Source: Chloroflexota bacterium
GTDB lineage: Bacteria; Chloroflexota; Anaerolineae; B4-G1; SLSP01
DNA length: 5,796 bases
Direction: 5' to 3'
Assembly (NCBI GenBank): GCA_012798275.1
Contig: JAAZNO010000176.1
Location: forward strand, 1-5,796
In this document: piece by piece, positions 1 to 5,796 of the stretch
Position numbering within the stretch: position 1 is the stretch's first letter
How the letters are laid out: each line of letters starts with the position of its first letter
The notes under the pieces: model-generated
Told to the model about the DNA's origin: nothing
The model's input: only the letters and a program-made list of their open reading frames with translations
Database searches by the model: none
Program-made: the position numbers and the translations under genes

Positions 1-85
1 CAGGGGATAGGGGGCAAAAGTTGATTCTCAATCTTCAAGGGTCGCCAGGAAATCTTGCGTTTTTAGTCAGTGGCTGAACAGTTAC
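1..85 (+). repeat. Left arm of a long inverted repeat
   Basis: This segment matches the reverse complement of 5544-5629. My hand alignment gives 8 substitutions and one single-base gap over 86 columns, with an exact 20-base block at 19-38. The arm begins with a G-rich box (3-14), passes through the TTGATTCTCAATCTTCAA block and ends in CTGAACAGTTAC. It reads toward dppB, just as the other arm reads toward prs. It starts at the window edge, so the element may extend further left. It could be a dispersed intergenic repeat, a shared regulatory element, or the outer end of a mobile unit. There is no transposase in the window. Confidence 0.9.
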
Positions 86-88
86 CCT

Positions 89-163
89 GTGAGCCATAAC
101 CCGTGAGCAGCGACGGCGACGGCTCACCGGTTCGACACGAGCCCACCGCGCTGAAGCGCGGTG
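89..163 (+). other. Structured leader hairpins upstream of dppB
   Basis: Two foldable units are visible. GTGAGCC at 89-95, or alternatively GTGAGC at 103-108, can pair with GGCTCAC at 121-127, giving mutually exclusive stems of 7 or 6 bp. A second hairpin, CACCGCGC at 144-151 with GCGCGGTG at 156-163, has an 8-bp perfect stem and a TGAA loop. I could not match the region to a riboswitch or other RNA family I know. The competing stems would suit a regulated leader, but a dispersed repeat fossil is equally possible. I see no convincing promoter or open reading frame in 86-242. Confidence 0.45.
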
Positions 164-215
164 TTTGAGGACGTAGCAGCCCCGGGGGCAAGGAATTTCT
201 AATCTGATGCGTGAA

Positions 216-233
216 ATTCGTGTTCATTCGGGG
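216..233 (+). repeat. Tandem ATTCG half-repeat
   Basis: ATTCGTGT (216-223) is followed 10 bases later by ATTCGGGG (226-233). Strings of the type ATTCGTGT-nn-ATTCGTGG recur between genes in several environmental bacterial lineages, so this is probably a degenerate dispersed repeat. That link is from general recollection and was not searched. Confidence 0.35.
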
Positions 234-242
234 CCATTTTCG

Positions 243-249
243 AAGGAGG
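243..249 (+). promoter_or_regulatory. Ribosome binding site for dppB
   Basis: AAGGAGG lies 7 bases before the GTG at 257 and is a near-perfect Shine-Dalgarno sequence. It supports the non-ATG start of the first operon gene. Confidence 0.85.
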
Positions 250-256
250 CATTGCA

Positions 257-1261
257 GTGAAAGGATACTGGAAGTATTTCCTCAACAAGCTGGGATGGTT
301 TCTGATCACGTTCGTGTTTGCATTTATCTTGAACTTCATCCTCCCCCGCTTGATGCCGGGTGATCCGGTGGCCGCCATTGTCTCCAGGCTGGCCCAGGGC
401 ATGAGCGACGCCACGGGAGTCCAGGCCATTTATCAGCAATACGCGGACCTTTTCGGCACGAACAAGCCCTTATTGGACCAGTTTTTCATCTACATGCGGA
501 ACGTGTTGCGAGGCGATTTTGGCTTTTCGTTCAGCCAATATCCTCGCACGGTGGTGGATGCCCTCAAATCCTCTATCTGGTGGACGATAGGACTGCAATT
601 CCCGGCGATCATTGTCGGCTGGATCATCGGGAACTTGCTGGGCGCCTTGGCGGCCTACCTCAAAGGAGGCTTCGACAAAGTGCTCATGCCTATCAGCATT
701 TTTGTCAGCAATTTCCCCGCCTTTGGGATGGCGATCATCCTGCTGGTGATCTTCGGGGTGACGCTGGAATGGTTTCCCACGTCGGGCGGGTATGGCTTTG
801 ATCTGATCCCCAGTTTCAGCTGGAAATTCTTCAGCTCGGTGATTCAACATTACCAGCTGCCCTTTTGGTCCATCGTGTTGATCGCCATCGGGGGGCAGGC
901 CATTGGGATGCGCTCGATGGCCATCTACGAGCTGAATGCGGACTACGTGAAGTTCGCCCGGTTCATGGGGATCAAAGACCGCAAGATCGTCGGGTATGTG
1001 TTTAGAAACGCCATGCTGCCGCAGATTACCGGCCTGGCGTTGTCAATTGGGACGATGGTCGGCGGCGCTTTGGTGGCAGAGATCGTGTTCAGTTATCCAG
1101 GGCTGGGGTACACGCTTTTGAACGGCGTGATGGGGCAGGACTACCCGCTGATTTCAGCCTCGACCCTGATCATCACCGTGATGGTATTAACTGCTAACTT
1201 CCTCATCGAAATCCTTTACGGCGTCATTGATCCGCGCATCAAAGCCGCACAGGCGGGGTAA
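257..1261 (+). CDS. dppB: Dpp/Opp-family ABC importer permease, DppB type
   Basis: This is the first of two inner-membrane permease subunits of a peptide/nickel/oligosaccharide-type ABC importer (334 aa, normal family length). The family pattern is complete. There is an N-terminal membrane helix at about residues 10-30, followed by LPRLMPGDP (29-37), GDFGFS at 86-91, a multi-helix MetI-like core from about residue 100, and the cytoplasmic EAA coupling loop starting at Glu225 ([15 protein letters not shown]). FSYPGLGY is at 278-285 and IDPRI is near the C-terminus. The GTG start is chosen because of the AAGGAGG site 7 bases upstream. It heads the operon, with dppC beginning 14 bases after its stop. 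Family assignment is secure. The transported substrate is not, because the Dpp/Opp group also includes nickel and oligosaccharide importers and no binding protein is encoded here. Confidence 0.95.
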   Translation: MKGYWKYFLNKLGWFLITFVFAFILNFILPRLMPGDPVAAIVSRLAQGMSDATGVQAIYQQYADLFGTNKPLLDQFFIYMRNVLRGDFGFSFSQYPRTVVDALKSSIWWTIGLQFPAIIVGWIIGNLLGALAAYLKGGFDKVLMPISIFVSNFPAFGMAIILLVIFGVTLEWFPTSGGYGFDLIPSFSWKFFSSVIQHYQLPFWSIVLIAIGGQAIGMRSMAIYELNADYVKFARFMGIKDRKIVGYVFRNAMLPQITGLALSIGTMVGGALVAEIVFSYPGLGYTLLNGVMGQDYPLISASTLIITVMVLTANFLIEILYGVIDPRIKAAQAG

Positions 1262-1275
1262 AGGAAGCCATTGCC

Positions 1276-2526
1276 ATGAAACATACACTGCACCAGATTT
1301 TTCATTCCGGCAAATTTGTCTTGGGGTTTTGCATCTTCATCGTCATTCTATTGATTGTGATGGTGTACCCGGTGCTCTTTCCCTATCCCCCATTGGCGAT
1401 CATCGGTCAGGGGACCTTCTTCGCACCTGGCATCTATGTGAATGCCTACGACAGTGTTCACGCCCCCAAGTACACTCTGAATCTGGAGGATGCTGCTGCC
1501 AAACGCATTGCCAGCCGGCTGAGCGAAGACGACCGCGTGGCCATGCAAGAATGGCTGGTGGGATATGGAATCCCGCAAGGGGAGATTGATATTAACGACA
1601 CGGCGCAGCTCTTGGGACTGTGGAACACGCATTATGATCCCAAGGCGCAGATACCGGGGCTGACCAACGCCAAGCGCAATTACTATATTCGGCTTGACAC
1701 TGCGCTCGAAGGGCTGTTGGCCACGGAGGATGCGGTCATTGCGGTGAAGAACCCCGAGACCGGGGCGCTTGAGGCGCAGGGAACCATTGCGCAATCGGAT
1801 TACGTCAACGTCGGGCAGGTCGCCAATGTGCGCTTCCTGCCGCTGGGCACCGACAACTTTGGGCGGGACATCCTGACGCAGCTGGTAGCCGCTACGCGGG
1901 TCTCGCTGCAGATTGGTTTCGTGGCCGGCATCATCGCCACCTTAATCGGCCTGACGTTGGGATTGCTGGCGGGCTACATCGGCGGTCTGGTAGATGATGT
2001 GATCATGTTCATCACCAACCTTTTCACCGTGATCCCCAGTTTTGTGCTGTTGATTTTGATTTCCTTCAGCATTGGTCAGGAAAGACGCGGCGCCGTGACG
2101 GTCGCCATCGTCATCGGCTTTACCTCCTGGGTGTGGACGACCCGCGCAGTGCGCGCACAGGTGGTCTCCTTGCGCAACCGGGATCACGTCAACCTGTCGA
2201 AACTGTCCGGGCATTCCATCGTGCACATCATCCTCAACGACATCCTGCCCTACATCGCCTCGTATGTGGTGATGGCGCTTATCCTGCAGATTTCTTCGGG
2301 AATCCTGTCGGAGGCCGGGCTGTCCATCCTGGGATTGGGGCCGCGAACGACGGAAGTGCCGACGCTGGGCTTGATGATGAACTGGGCTATGATTTATCAG
2401 GCGTATGTCCTGGGGAAATGGTGGGCGTACCTGCCGGTGCTCATCACGATCGCGCTGATTACCTTCTCCATGAATTTGATGAATACTGGCCTCGATCAGG
2501 TGTTTAATCCGGCCTTGAGGGATTGA
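1276..2526 (+). CDS. dppC: Dpp/Opp-family ABC importer permease, DppC type, with enlarged first loop
   Basis: This is the second permease subunit, partner of DppB (416 aa, where typical DppC/OppC proteins have about 280-310). One membrane helix lies at about residues 13-36. The family motif LGTDNFGRD, usually found near residue 70-85, sits at 190-198, so roughly 110 extra residues are inserted after the first helix. By family topology this loop lies outside the cytoplasmic membrane. The rest is a standard MetI-like core with [11 protein letters not shown] near the end. The EAA loop (about 298-315) is unusual: the usual Glu is Ser298 and the AARALG-like part reads LSKLSG, with Gly312 kept. The ATG follows an AAGGAAG site that overlaps the end of dppB. 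The inserted loop might contact a binding protein or the cell surface, which is inference. Similar long-loop permeases occur in other bacteria, as far as I recall. Confidence 0.93.
   Translation: MKHTLHQIFHSGKFVLGFCIFIVILLIVMVYPVLFPYPPLAIIGQGTFFAPGIYVNAYDSVHAPKYTLNLEDAAAKRIASRLSEDDRVAMQEWLVGYGIPQGEIDINDTAQLLGLWNTHYDPKAQIPGLTNAKRNYYIRLDTALEGLLATEDAVIAVKNPETGALEAQGTIAQSDYVNVGQVANVRFLPLGTDNFGRDILTQLVAATRVSLQIGFVAGIIATLIGLTLGLLAGYIGGLVDDVIMFITNLFTVIPSFVLLILISFSIGQERRGAVTVAIVIGFTSWVWTTRAVRAQVVSLRNRDHVNLSKLSGHSIVHIILNDILPYIASYVVMALILQISSGILSEAGLSILGLGPRTTEVPTLGLMMNWAMIYQAYVLGKWWAYLPVLITIALITFSMNLMNTGLDQVFNPALRD
2517..2521 (+). promoter_or_regulatory. Ribosome binding site deciding the dppD start
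   Basis: GAGGG lies inside the 3' end of dppC. It is 10 bases from the ATG at 2532 and only one base from the in-frame TTG at 2523. The spacing favours the ATG, although TTGA overlap coupling cannot be excluded. Confidence 0.6.
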
Positions 2527-2531
2527 GTGAC

Positions 2532-3539
2532 ATGGGCAAAATACTATTAGACGTCAGAGATCTATCCACAAAATATGTCACCCGCTTCCAGGAAAATGTG
2601 TATGCGGTGGATCATGTTTCGCTGCAGGTCGAGGAAGGGAAGGCCTTGGGCATCGCCGGGGAATCCGGCTGTGGAAAATCTACCCTCGCGCTCAGCCTGA
2701 TGGGCTATTACTTCCCGCCGCTGCACTACATCAGCGGGGACATCATTGTGGATGGCCGCAATATCAGCCGCATGGACCCCGATGACGTGCGTCGCCTGAT
2801 ATTGGGCCGGGAGATCGCCTACATCCCTCAGGCCGCGATGAACGCGCTCAATCCGACCCAGAAGGTCATCAGTTTTATCGAAGATGTGATCAGGGTTCAC
2901 GACCTGGGTTCCAGCAAGCGCGAGATCTATGAGCGGGCCCGGATTCTGTTCCAGACGCTTGGACTGCCCGAAAACGTCCTGCAGAAATATCCCGTCGAAC
3001 TTTCTGGCGGCATGAAGCAACGCACGGTGATTGCGGTCGCGGTGTTGCTCTCCCCCAAAGTCTTGATTGCCGATGAGCCTTCCTCGGCCCTCGACGTGAC
3101 CTCGCAGAAGATGGTCATCAAAATGTTGATGCGCCTGATGGAAGACGGCCTGGTCCGGTCGTTGATTTTCATCACCCACGAGCTGCCCTTGCTGTACAAC
3201 GTCACCGACGACATCATGGTCATGTATGCCGGTCAGATCGTGGAGAAGGGCACCGCCAAAGAGGTGGTGTTCGATCCGCTGCATCCATACGCCAAAGGGT
3301 TGATGGGCTCGATCATCGTCCCCGAAGAGGGCGTGCGGGGCGTGAAACTGACGGCAATTCCTGGAGCGCCGCCCAACCTCAAAAATCCACCGTCGGGTTG
3401 CCGGTTTGCCGATCGCTGCAAATATGTGCAGCCGGCATGTCGGGTGACGGCTGTGAACCTGCGGGAACTGCCCAATGGCCGCGCTTACCGCTGCATCTTT
3501 TCGGAAGAAGAACTGAGAGAGGCGTATCGAAATGGCTGA
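2532..3539 (+). CDS. dppD: Dpp/Opp-family ABC importer ATPase, DppD type, with four-cysteine C-terminal domain
   Basis: This is a cytoplasmic ATPase subunit that drives import through DppB/DppC (335 aa from ATG 2532). All ABC motifs are intact: Walker [10 protein letters not shown] (43-51), Q-loop Gln100, signature LSGGM (157-161), Walker B VLIADEP with Asp181/Glu182, and H-loop His216. The C-terminal oligopeptide-transporter domain carries Cys290, Cys296, Cys303 and Cys321. This spacing is like that of the DppD/OppD proteins that bind a [4Fe-4S] cluster, such as the Thermoanaerobacter tengcongensis DppD domain. Start choice: a TTG at 2523 would overlap the dppC stop by 4 bases and add three residues, but GAGGG at 2517-2521 is only one base from it and 10 bases from the ATG at 2532, so I prefer the ATG. 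The 3' end overlaps dppF by 8 bases. A cluster in this protein is inferred from the cysteines. Confidence 0.95.
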   Translation: MGKILLDVRDLSTKYVTRFQENVYAVDHVSLQVEEGKALGIAGESGCGKSTLALSLMGYYFPPLHYISGDIIVDGRNISRMDPDDVRRLILGREIAYIPQAAMNALNPTQKVISFIEDVIRVHDLGSSKREIYERARILFQTLGLPENVLQKYPVELSGGMKQRTVIAVAVLLSPKVLIADEPSSALDVTSQKMVIKMLMRLMEDGLVRSLIFITHELPLLYNVTDDIMVMYAGQIVEKGTAKEVVFDPLHPYAKGLMGSIIVPEEGVRGVKLTAIPGAPPNLKNPPSGCRFADRCKYVQPACRVTAVNLRELPNGRAYRCIFSEEELREAYRNG

Positions 3540-4341
3540 CAGACAAGTGTGCCTGAGCGGGACCGGGCTGACCAAGGTTTTCGGTTTTGGGCGGCAAAAA
3601 ACGGTCGCCGTGGATCATGTGGATTTCAAATTCTACGAGAGCGAGGTCGTGTCCATCGTCGGGGAGTCGGGCAGTGGCAAGACCACGCTGGCAAAAATGT
3701 TACTGGGATTGCTGACGCCGACGGAAGGGGAGATCTACTTCCAGGGGCAGAAACGTGACATCAGCACGCAGCGGAAGCGAAAGGAATATTGGAAAAACAT
3801 CCAGGCGATTTTCCAGGACCCCTTTTCTTCTTACAACATTTTTAACAAGATTGATGCCGTGCTGCTGGATTGCATCTACATGCGGGGCGGAAGACGGCTA
3901 CCTCAGGCCCAGAAAGTCGCGCTGATGACGGAGGCCTGTGGGTTTGTCAACTTGAAGTTCGAAGAATTGACGAACAAATATCCCTTTGAACTCTCCGGCG
4001 GGCAGATGCAGCGGCTGATGATTGCCCGCATCTTCTTGCTGAAACCCAAGATCCTGATTGCCGACGAGCCCACCTCCATGATTGACGCCTGTTCCCGTGC
4101 GACGATCCTCGACATGCTCATGCAATTACGGGACGAGATCGGGATGACGCTGATTTTCATCACCCATGATATTGGCCTGGCGTACTACGTTTCCGACAGC
4201 GTCTACATCATGGAGCGGGGTAAGATCGTCGAACACGGGTCCGCCGATGAGGTGATTCTGAATCCCAAAGAGGCTTATACCCGCCGCCTGATCAGCGACG
4301 TGCCCAAGATCTACGAGGAATGGGATCTTTCGACCGTGTGA
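3532..4341 (+). CDS. dppF: Dpp/Opp-family ABC importer ATPase, DppF type, short form
   Basis: This is the second cytoplasmic ATPase, predicted to pair with DppD. It has 269 aa, where classical DppF/OppF has about 310-335. Motifs are intact: Walker [10 protein letters not shown] (44-52), Q-loop Gln95, signature LSGGQ (154-158), Walker [13 protein letters not shown] (174-185) with Asp178/Glu179, and H-loop His212. The D-loop is SMID rather than the usual SALD, but the Asp is kept. The protein ends about 55 residues after the H-loop and lacks the C-terminal cysteine-containing oligopeptide-transporter domain of its partner. The stop is clean and followed by a hairpin, so this looks like a natural short form, not a frameshift product. 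A GAGAGAGG site (3515-3522) lies 9 bases before the ATG, and the first 8 bases overlap dppD, implying coupled translation. Confidence 0.94.
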   Translation: MADRQVCLSGTGLTKVFGFGRQKTVAVDHVDFKFYESEVVSIVGESGSGKTTLAKMLLGLLTPTEGEIYFQGQKRDISTQRKRKEYWKNIQAIFQDPFSSYNIFNKIDAVLLDCIYMRGGRRLPQAQKVALMTEACGFVNLKFEELTNKYPFELSGGQMQRLMIARIFLLKPKILIADEPTSMIDACSRATILDMLMQLRDEIGMTLIFITHDIGLAYYVSDSVYIMERGKIVEHGSADEVILNPKEAYTRRLISDVPKIYEEWDLSTV

Positions 4342-4367
4342 GGCTTCTCACGGGCGGGTGTTTCCAG

Positions 4368-4406
4368 AGCGCGCTTCGGTCCCATGAGCGGGGACTGAAG
4401 CGCGCT
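4368..4406 (+). terminator. Hairpin after dppF, probable weak or bidirectional terminator
   Basis: Bases 4368-4383 pair with 4391-4406 in a 16-bp stem with one G-T pair, closing a 7-base loop. It begins 27 bases after the dppF stop and lies in the convergent gap with prs. Only TTTAT follows, with no real T-tract, so it may terminate poorly, act with Rho, or mainly protect the mRNA 3' end. Confidence 0.55.
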
Positions 4407-4450
4407 TTATGACGGGGTTTTGCTGACCGGCTTCTGGCCCGAAGCGACAG

Positions 4451-4486
4451 GGCCTCCTCCCCGGCGCGTCTGCCAGGGAAGAGGCC
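4451..4486 (-). terminator. Imperfect hairpin downstream of prs
   Basis: GGCCTC (4451-4456) plus TCCC (4458-4461) can pair with GGGA (4476-4479) plus GAGGCC (4481-4486) across one mismatch. It starts about 20 bases beyond the prs stop on the minus strand. No T-rich tract follows in the prs direction, so a terminator role is only plausible. Confidence 0.3.
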
Positions 4487-4506
4487 GCCGGGAGCGGGTC
4501 GTCGTC

Positions 4507-5505
4507 CTACCCCTGATCGTCGGGCAGGGGCCAGAACTCAAAGAGCGCCCCTACCGACTCGCCCAGCATGTTGCGGCGAATGACTTCCCCGAAAATGTGG
4601 GCCACCGAGAGCACTTGGAGGCGCTCCGGGCGTCGCTCTGGCGGGATGTTCACCGTGTTGGTGACCACGATCTCCTCGATTTCGGGAATGCTGTCCAGCC
4701 GCTCCTTCGCATTGCCGGCGAAGATGCCATGCGTTCCCAGCACCGAGATCTGGGTGACGTCCAGTCCGCGCAGATACTCGATGACTTCCACAATAGTGCC
4801 GCCGGTGGCGATTTCGTCATCCACGAGCAACACACGCTTGCCGCGCACCTCGCCCATGATGCCGTCAATCACCACACGATTGTCGCTCAGCCGGCGCTTT
4901 TCGCCGGCGGCGGCGGGCACTCCCAGCGCCTTCGCCAGTTTTAGAGCGCGTTTAGCGTGTCCGATGTCGGGCGATATGACGACGACATTGTGCATGTCGG
5001 GGATCTTTTCCTTGAAATGCTTGACGAAGACGGAGTGCGCCGTCAGGTGATCTGTGGGGACGCTGAAGAAGCCATGCACCTGGGCCGAGTGCAGGGTCAT
5101 CGTGATCACATGCGTTGCCCCGGCGGCGACTACCAGATCGGCGATCAGCCGGGCGCCGATGGAGATGCGCGGCTCATCCTTTTTGTCCGAGCGCGCGTAG
5201 GAGTAATACGGGATGACGGCATGGATATTGTTGGCTCCTGCCCCGCGCGCAATGTCGAGCATGAAAAACAGCTCCATCAGGTGATCGCTGCAGGGCGGCG
5301 AAATGGGCTGCACGACGAAGACATCCTTGCCCCGGACGCTGGTCCCCAGCTGCACATAGAAATTGTCGTTGGTGAATTTCCGGATTAGCGTGGGACTGAG
5401 GGGAATGCCCAAATAGCCGGCAATCTCCTCCGCTAAATCGGGATTCGCCGAACCGCTGAAGATTAACACGCGATCCTGCAAGCTTTTTGCCGTTTCTGCT
5501 TCCAT
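4507..5505 (-). CDS. prs: Ribose-phosphate diphosphokinase (PRPP synthetase)
   Basis: This cytoplasmic enzyme transfers pyrophosphate from ATP to ribose 5-phosphate, giving PRPP and AMP. PRPP feeds purine, pyrimidine, NAD, histidine and tryptophan synthesis. The 332-aa protein is slightly longer than the usual 310-320. Recognisable segments are SVRGKDVFVVQP (56-67), PYYSYARSDKK (99-109), the metal-binding segment TLHSAQVHGFF (137-147) with His139, KRR (203-205), the PRPP loop VLLVDDEIATGGT (225-237), THGIFAGNA, and the C-terminal GESVGALF. Several positions differ from the common class I form: FTNDN where F-x-DGE is usual, Thr137 where the signature has Asp or Asn, and DDEIATGGT where DDMIDTAGT is usual. 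The ATG at 5505 is chosen because AAGGAGGA lies 7 bases upstream. An in-frame ATG at 5559 lies inside the repeat arm and lacks this support. The gene converges on the transporter operon. Confidence 0.93.
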   Translation of the reverse strand: MEAETAKSLQDRVLIFSGSANPDLAEEIAGYLGIPLSPTLIRKFTNDNFYVQLGTSVRGKDVFVVQPISPPCSDHLMELFFMLDIARGAGANNIHAVIPYYSYARSDKKDEPRISIGARLIADLVVAAGATHVITMTLHSAQVHGFFSVPTDHLTAHSVFVKHFKEKIPDMHNVVVISPDIGHAKRALKLAKALGVPAAAGEKRRLSDNRVVIDGIMGEVRGKRVLLVDDEIATGGTIVEVIEYLRGLDVTQISVLGTHGIFAGNAKERLDSIPEIEEIVVTNTVNIPPERRPERLQVLSVAHIFGEVIRRNMLGESVGALFEFWPLPDDQG

Positions 5506-5512
5506 GCGAGTC

Positions 5513-5520
5513 TCCTCCTT
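5513..5520 (-). promoter_or_regulatory. Ribosome binding site deciding the prs start
   Basis: On the minus strand AAGGAGGA stands 7 bases before the ATG at 5505. It rules strongly for this start over the ATG 54 bases further upstream. Confidence 0.88.
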
Positions 5521-5543
5521 AACCGCTGAATGGTTTCTGGGAC

Positions 5544-5629
5544 GTAACTGTTCAGCCATGGGCTAAAAAACGCAAGGTTTCCTGGCGATTGTTGAAGATT
5601 GAGAATCAACTCTTGCCCCCTATCCCCTG
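5544..5629 (-). repeat. Right arm of the long inverted repeat, upstream of prs
   Basis: Read on the minus strand this 86-base arm matches 1-85 at about 90% identity. It ends 38 bases before the prs start codon. The differences cluster in two 3-4 base patches, while the central TTGATTCTCAATCTTCAA and the terminal CTGAACAGTTAC are exact. Because both arms point at the first gene of a transcription unit, a promoter or operator role is possible. I could not identify a confident -35/-10 pair in either arm. Confidence 0.9.
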
Positions 5630-5642
5630 GCCCCTTCCCCCC
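5616..5642 (-). other. Four-run G-quadruplex motif upstream of prs
   Basis: On the minus strand, runs of 6, 4, 4 and 5 guanines are separated by loops AA, CCA and ATA. This meets the classical quadruplex pattern with four tetrads. It sits about 110-135 bases upstream of the prs start on the coding strand, and its first two runs are also part of the hairpin at 5631-5663, so the two structures would compete. Confidence 0.6.
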
Positions 5643-5674
5643 GCGCTGCGCGGGGGGAAGGGGAACTTTTTTTT
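5631..5674 (+). terminator. Strong intrinsic-terminator-like hairpin with T8 tract
   Basis: Bases 5631-5645 pair perfectly with 5649-5663 (15 bp, C/G-rich, 3-base loop), followed by AAC and eight T residues at 5667-5674. It would act on plus-strand transcription, yet no plus-strand gene lies immediately before it: the DNA to its left is prs, on the other strand. It may therefore stop antisense transcripts, or it may be a dispersed repeat. Confidence 0.65.
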
Positions 5675-5676
5675 GT

Positions 5677-5725
5677 GGGGTTTTGCAGGCGGGCTATGCC
5701 CGCCTGCAAAACCCCCTTATTTTTT
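5677..5725 (+). terminator. Second strong terminator-like hairpin
   Basis: Bases 5677-5694 pair perfectly with 5698-5715 (18 bp) around a TAT loop. A T-rich run, TTATTTTTT at 5717-5725, follows after one base. It is back to back with the hairpin at 5631-5663 and acts in the same plus direction. Confidence 0.65.
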
Positions 5726-5727
5726 CT

Positions 5728-5783
5728 CCCCCTCCCCAACGGCGTTTGCGCCGTTGTGGAGGGGGCTGGGGGAGGGGCAAAAG
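5728..5783 (+). repeat. Third G/C-rich hairpin module
   Basis: Bases 5728-5744 pair with 5749-5765 (17 positions, one mismatch), with a TTTG loop. The G-rich box CTGGGGGAGGGGCAAAAG at 5766-5783 follows. The layout parallels the minus-strand order at the right arm (hairpin 5663-5631, then G-box and CAAGAG) and the G-box plus CAAAAG at 1-20, so these look like variants of one repeat family. No T-tract follows, so it is not called a terminator. Confidence 0.55.
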
Positions 5784-5796
5784 CTACAGCTCACCA

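Noticed and set aside
55..100. Possible promoter with TTGCGT (55-60) and CATAAC (95-100)
   Set aside because: The spacing is far beyond 16-19 bases and both boxes are weak. No other convincing pair was found in either repeat arm.
120..145. tRNA T-loop-like GGTTCGA at 129-135
   Set aside because: The flanking bases do not form a T-stem, and no acceptor or anticodon arm can be found.
470..850. Minus-strand reading frame inside dppB
   Set aside because: It is a codon-bias shadow of dppB, with low-complexity His/Glu/Arg/Gln-rich composition and no recognisable domain.
2562..3575. A 337-codon open frame on the minus strand opposite dppD
   Set aside because: Its length matches the gene it shadows, its product is His/Arg/Gly-rich without a family motif, and the plus strand encodes an intact ATPase.
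4420..5388. Plus-strand open frames opposite prs
   Set aside because: They are antisense shadows of a well-supported gene and lack any recognisable product.
5506..5559. An 18-residue N-terminal extension of Prs starting at ATG 5559
   Set aside because: The ATG lies in the inverted-repeat arm, has no good ribosome binding site, and the extension is not family-like. The ATG at 5505 has AAGGAGGA 7 bases upstream.
1..5629. Composite transposon bounded by the inverted arms
   Set aside because: There is no transposase, no visible target-site duplication, and the arms lack typical insertion-sequence termini. The cargo looks like housekeeping and transport genes.
5631..5796. CRISPR-like array
   Set aside because: The hairpins differ in sequence, and there are no regularly spaced identical repeats or spacers.

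Overview
The window holds one complete four-gene ABC-importer operon on the plus strand (257-4341), a convergent gene for ribose-phosphate diphosphokinase on the minus strand (4507-5505), and repeat-rich intergenic DNA at both ends. The DNA is moderately GC-rich. The G/C-rich hairpin repeats, the dispersed-looking intergenic motifs and the long-loop DppC-type permease resemble Chloroflexota (Anaerolineae-like) genomes. That placement is inferred from general sequence character, not from a marker gene, and is of low to moderate confidence.

Layout. Positions 1-85 are one arm of a long inverted repeat whose other arm is 5544-5629 (about 90% identical by hand alignment). Positions 86-256 are a leader with several hairpins and a short ATTCG-containing repeat, ending in a strong Shine-Dalgarno site. 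Then come dppB (GTG start), dppC, dppD and dppF, spaced 14 bp apart, about 5 bp apart and overlapping by 8 bp, as expected of one translationally coupled mRNA. Positions 4342-4506 are the convergent gap, with a 16-bp hairpin just after dppF. The minus-strand prs gene follows, read toward the transporter; its start is fixed at 5505 by an excellent ribosome binding site. Upstream of prs (5506-5796) lie the second repeat arm, a four-run G-quadruplex motif, two very strong hairpin-plus-T-tract structures that act in the plus direction, and a third G/C-rich hairpin module.

How the genes work together. DppB and DppC form the membrane channel, and DppD and DppF are the two ATPases of a Dpp/Opp-family (peptide/nickel/oligosaccharide) importer. 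The family needs an extracytoplasmic substrate-binding lipoprotein, and none is encoded here, so the substrate cannot be assigned. The ATPases are asymmetric: DppD has the C-terminal four-cysteine domain known to hold an iron-sulfur cluster in some homologues, and DppF lacks it. Prs makes PRPP for nucleotide, histidine and tryptophan synthesis and has no evident functional link to the transporter.

No clearly undescribed multi-gene system is visible. The most interesting material is the non-coding DNA: a modular repeat placed in the same orientation upstream of both transcription units, and strong terminators lying antisense beyond the prs start.
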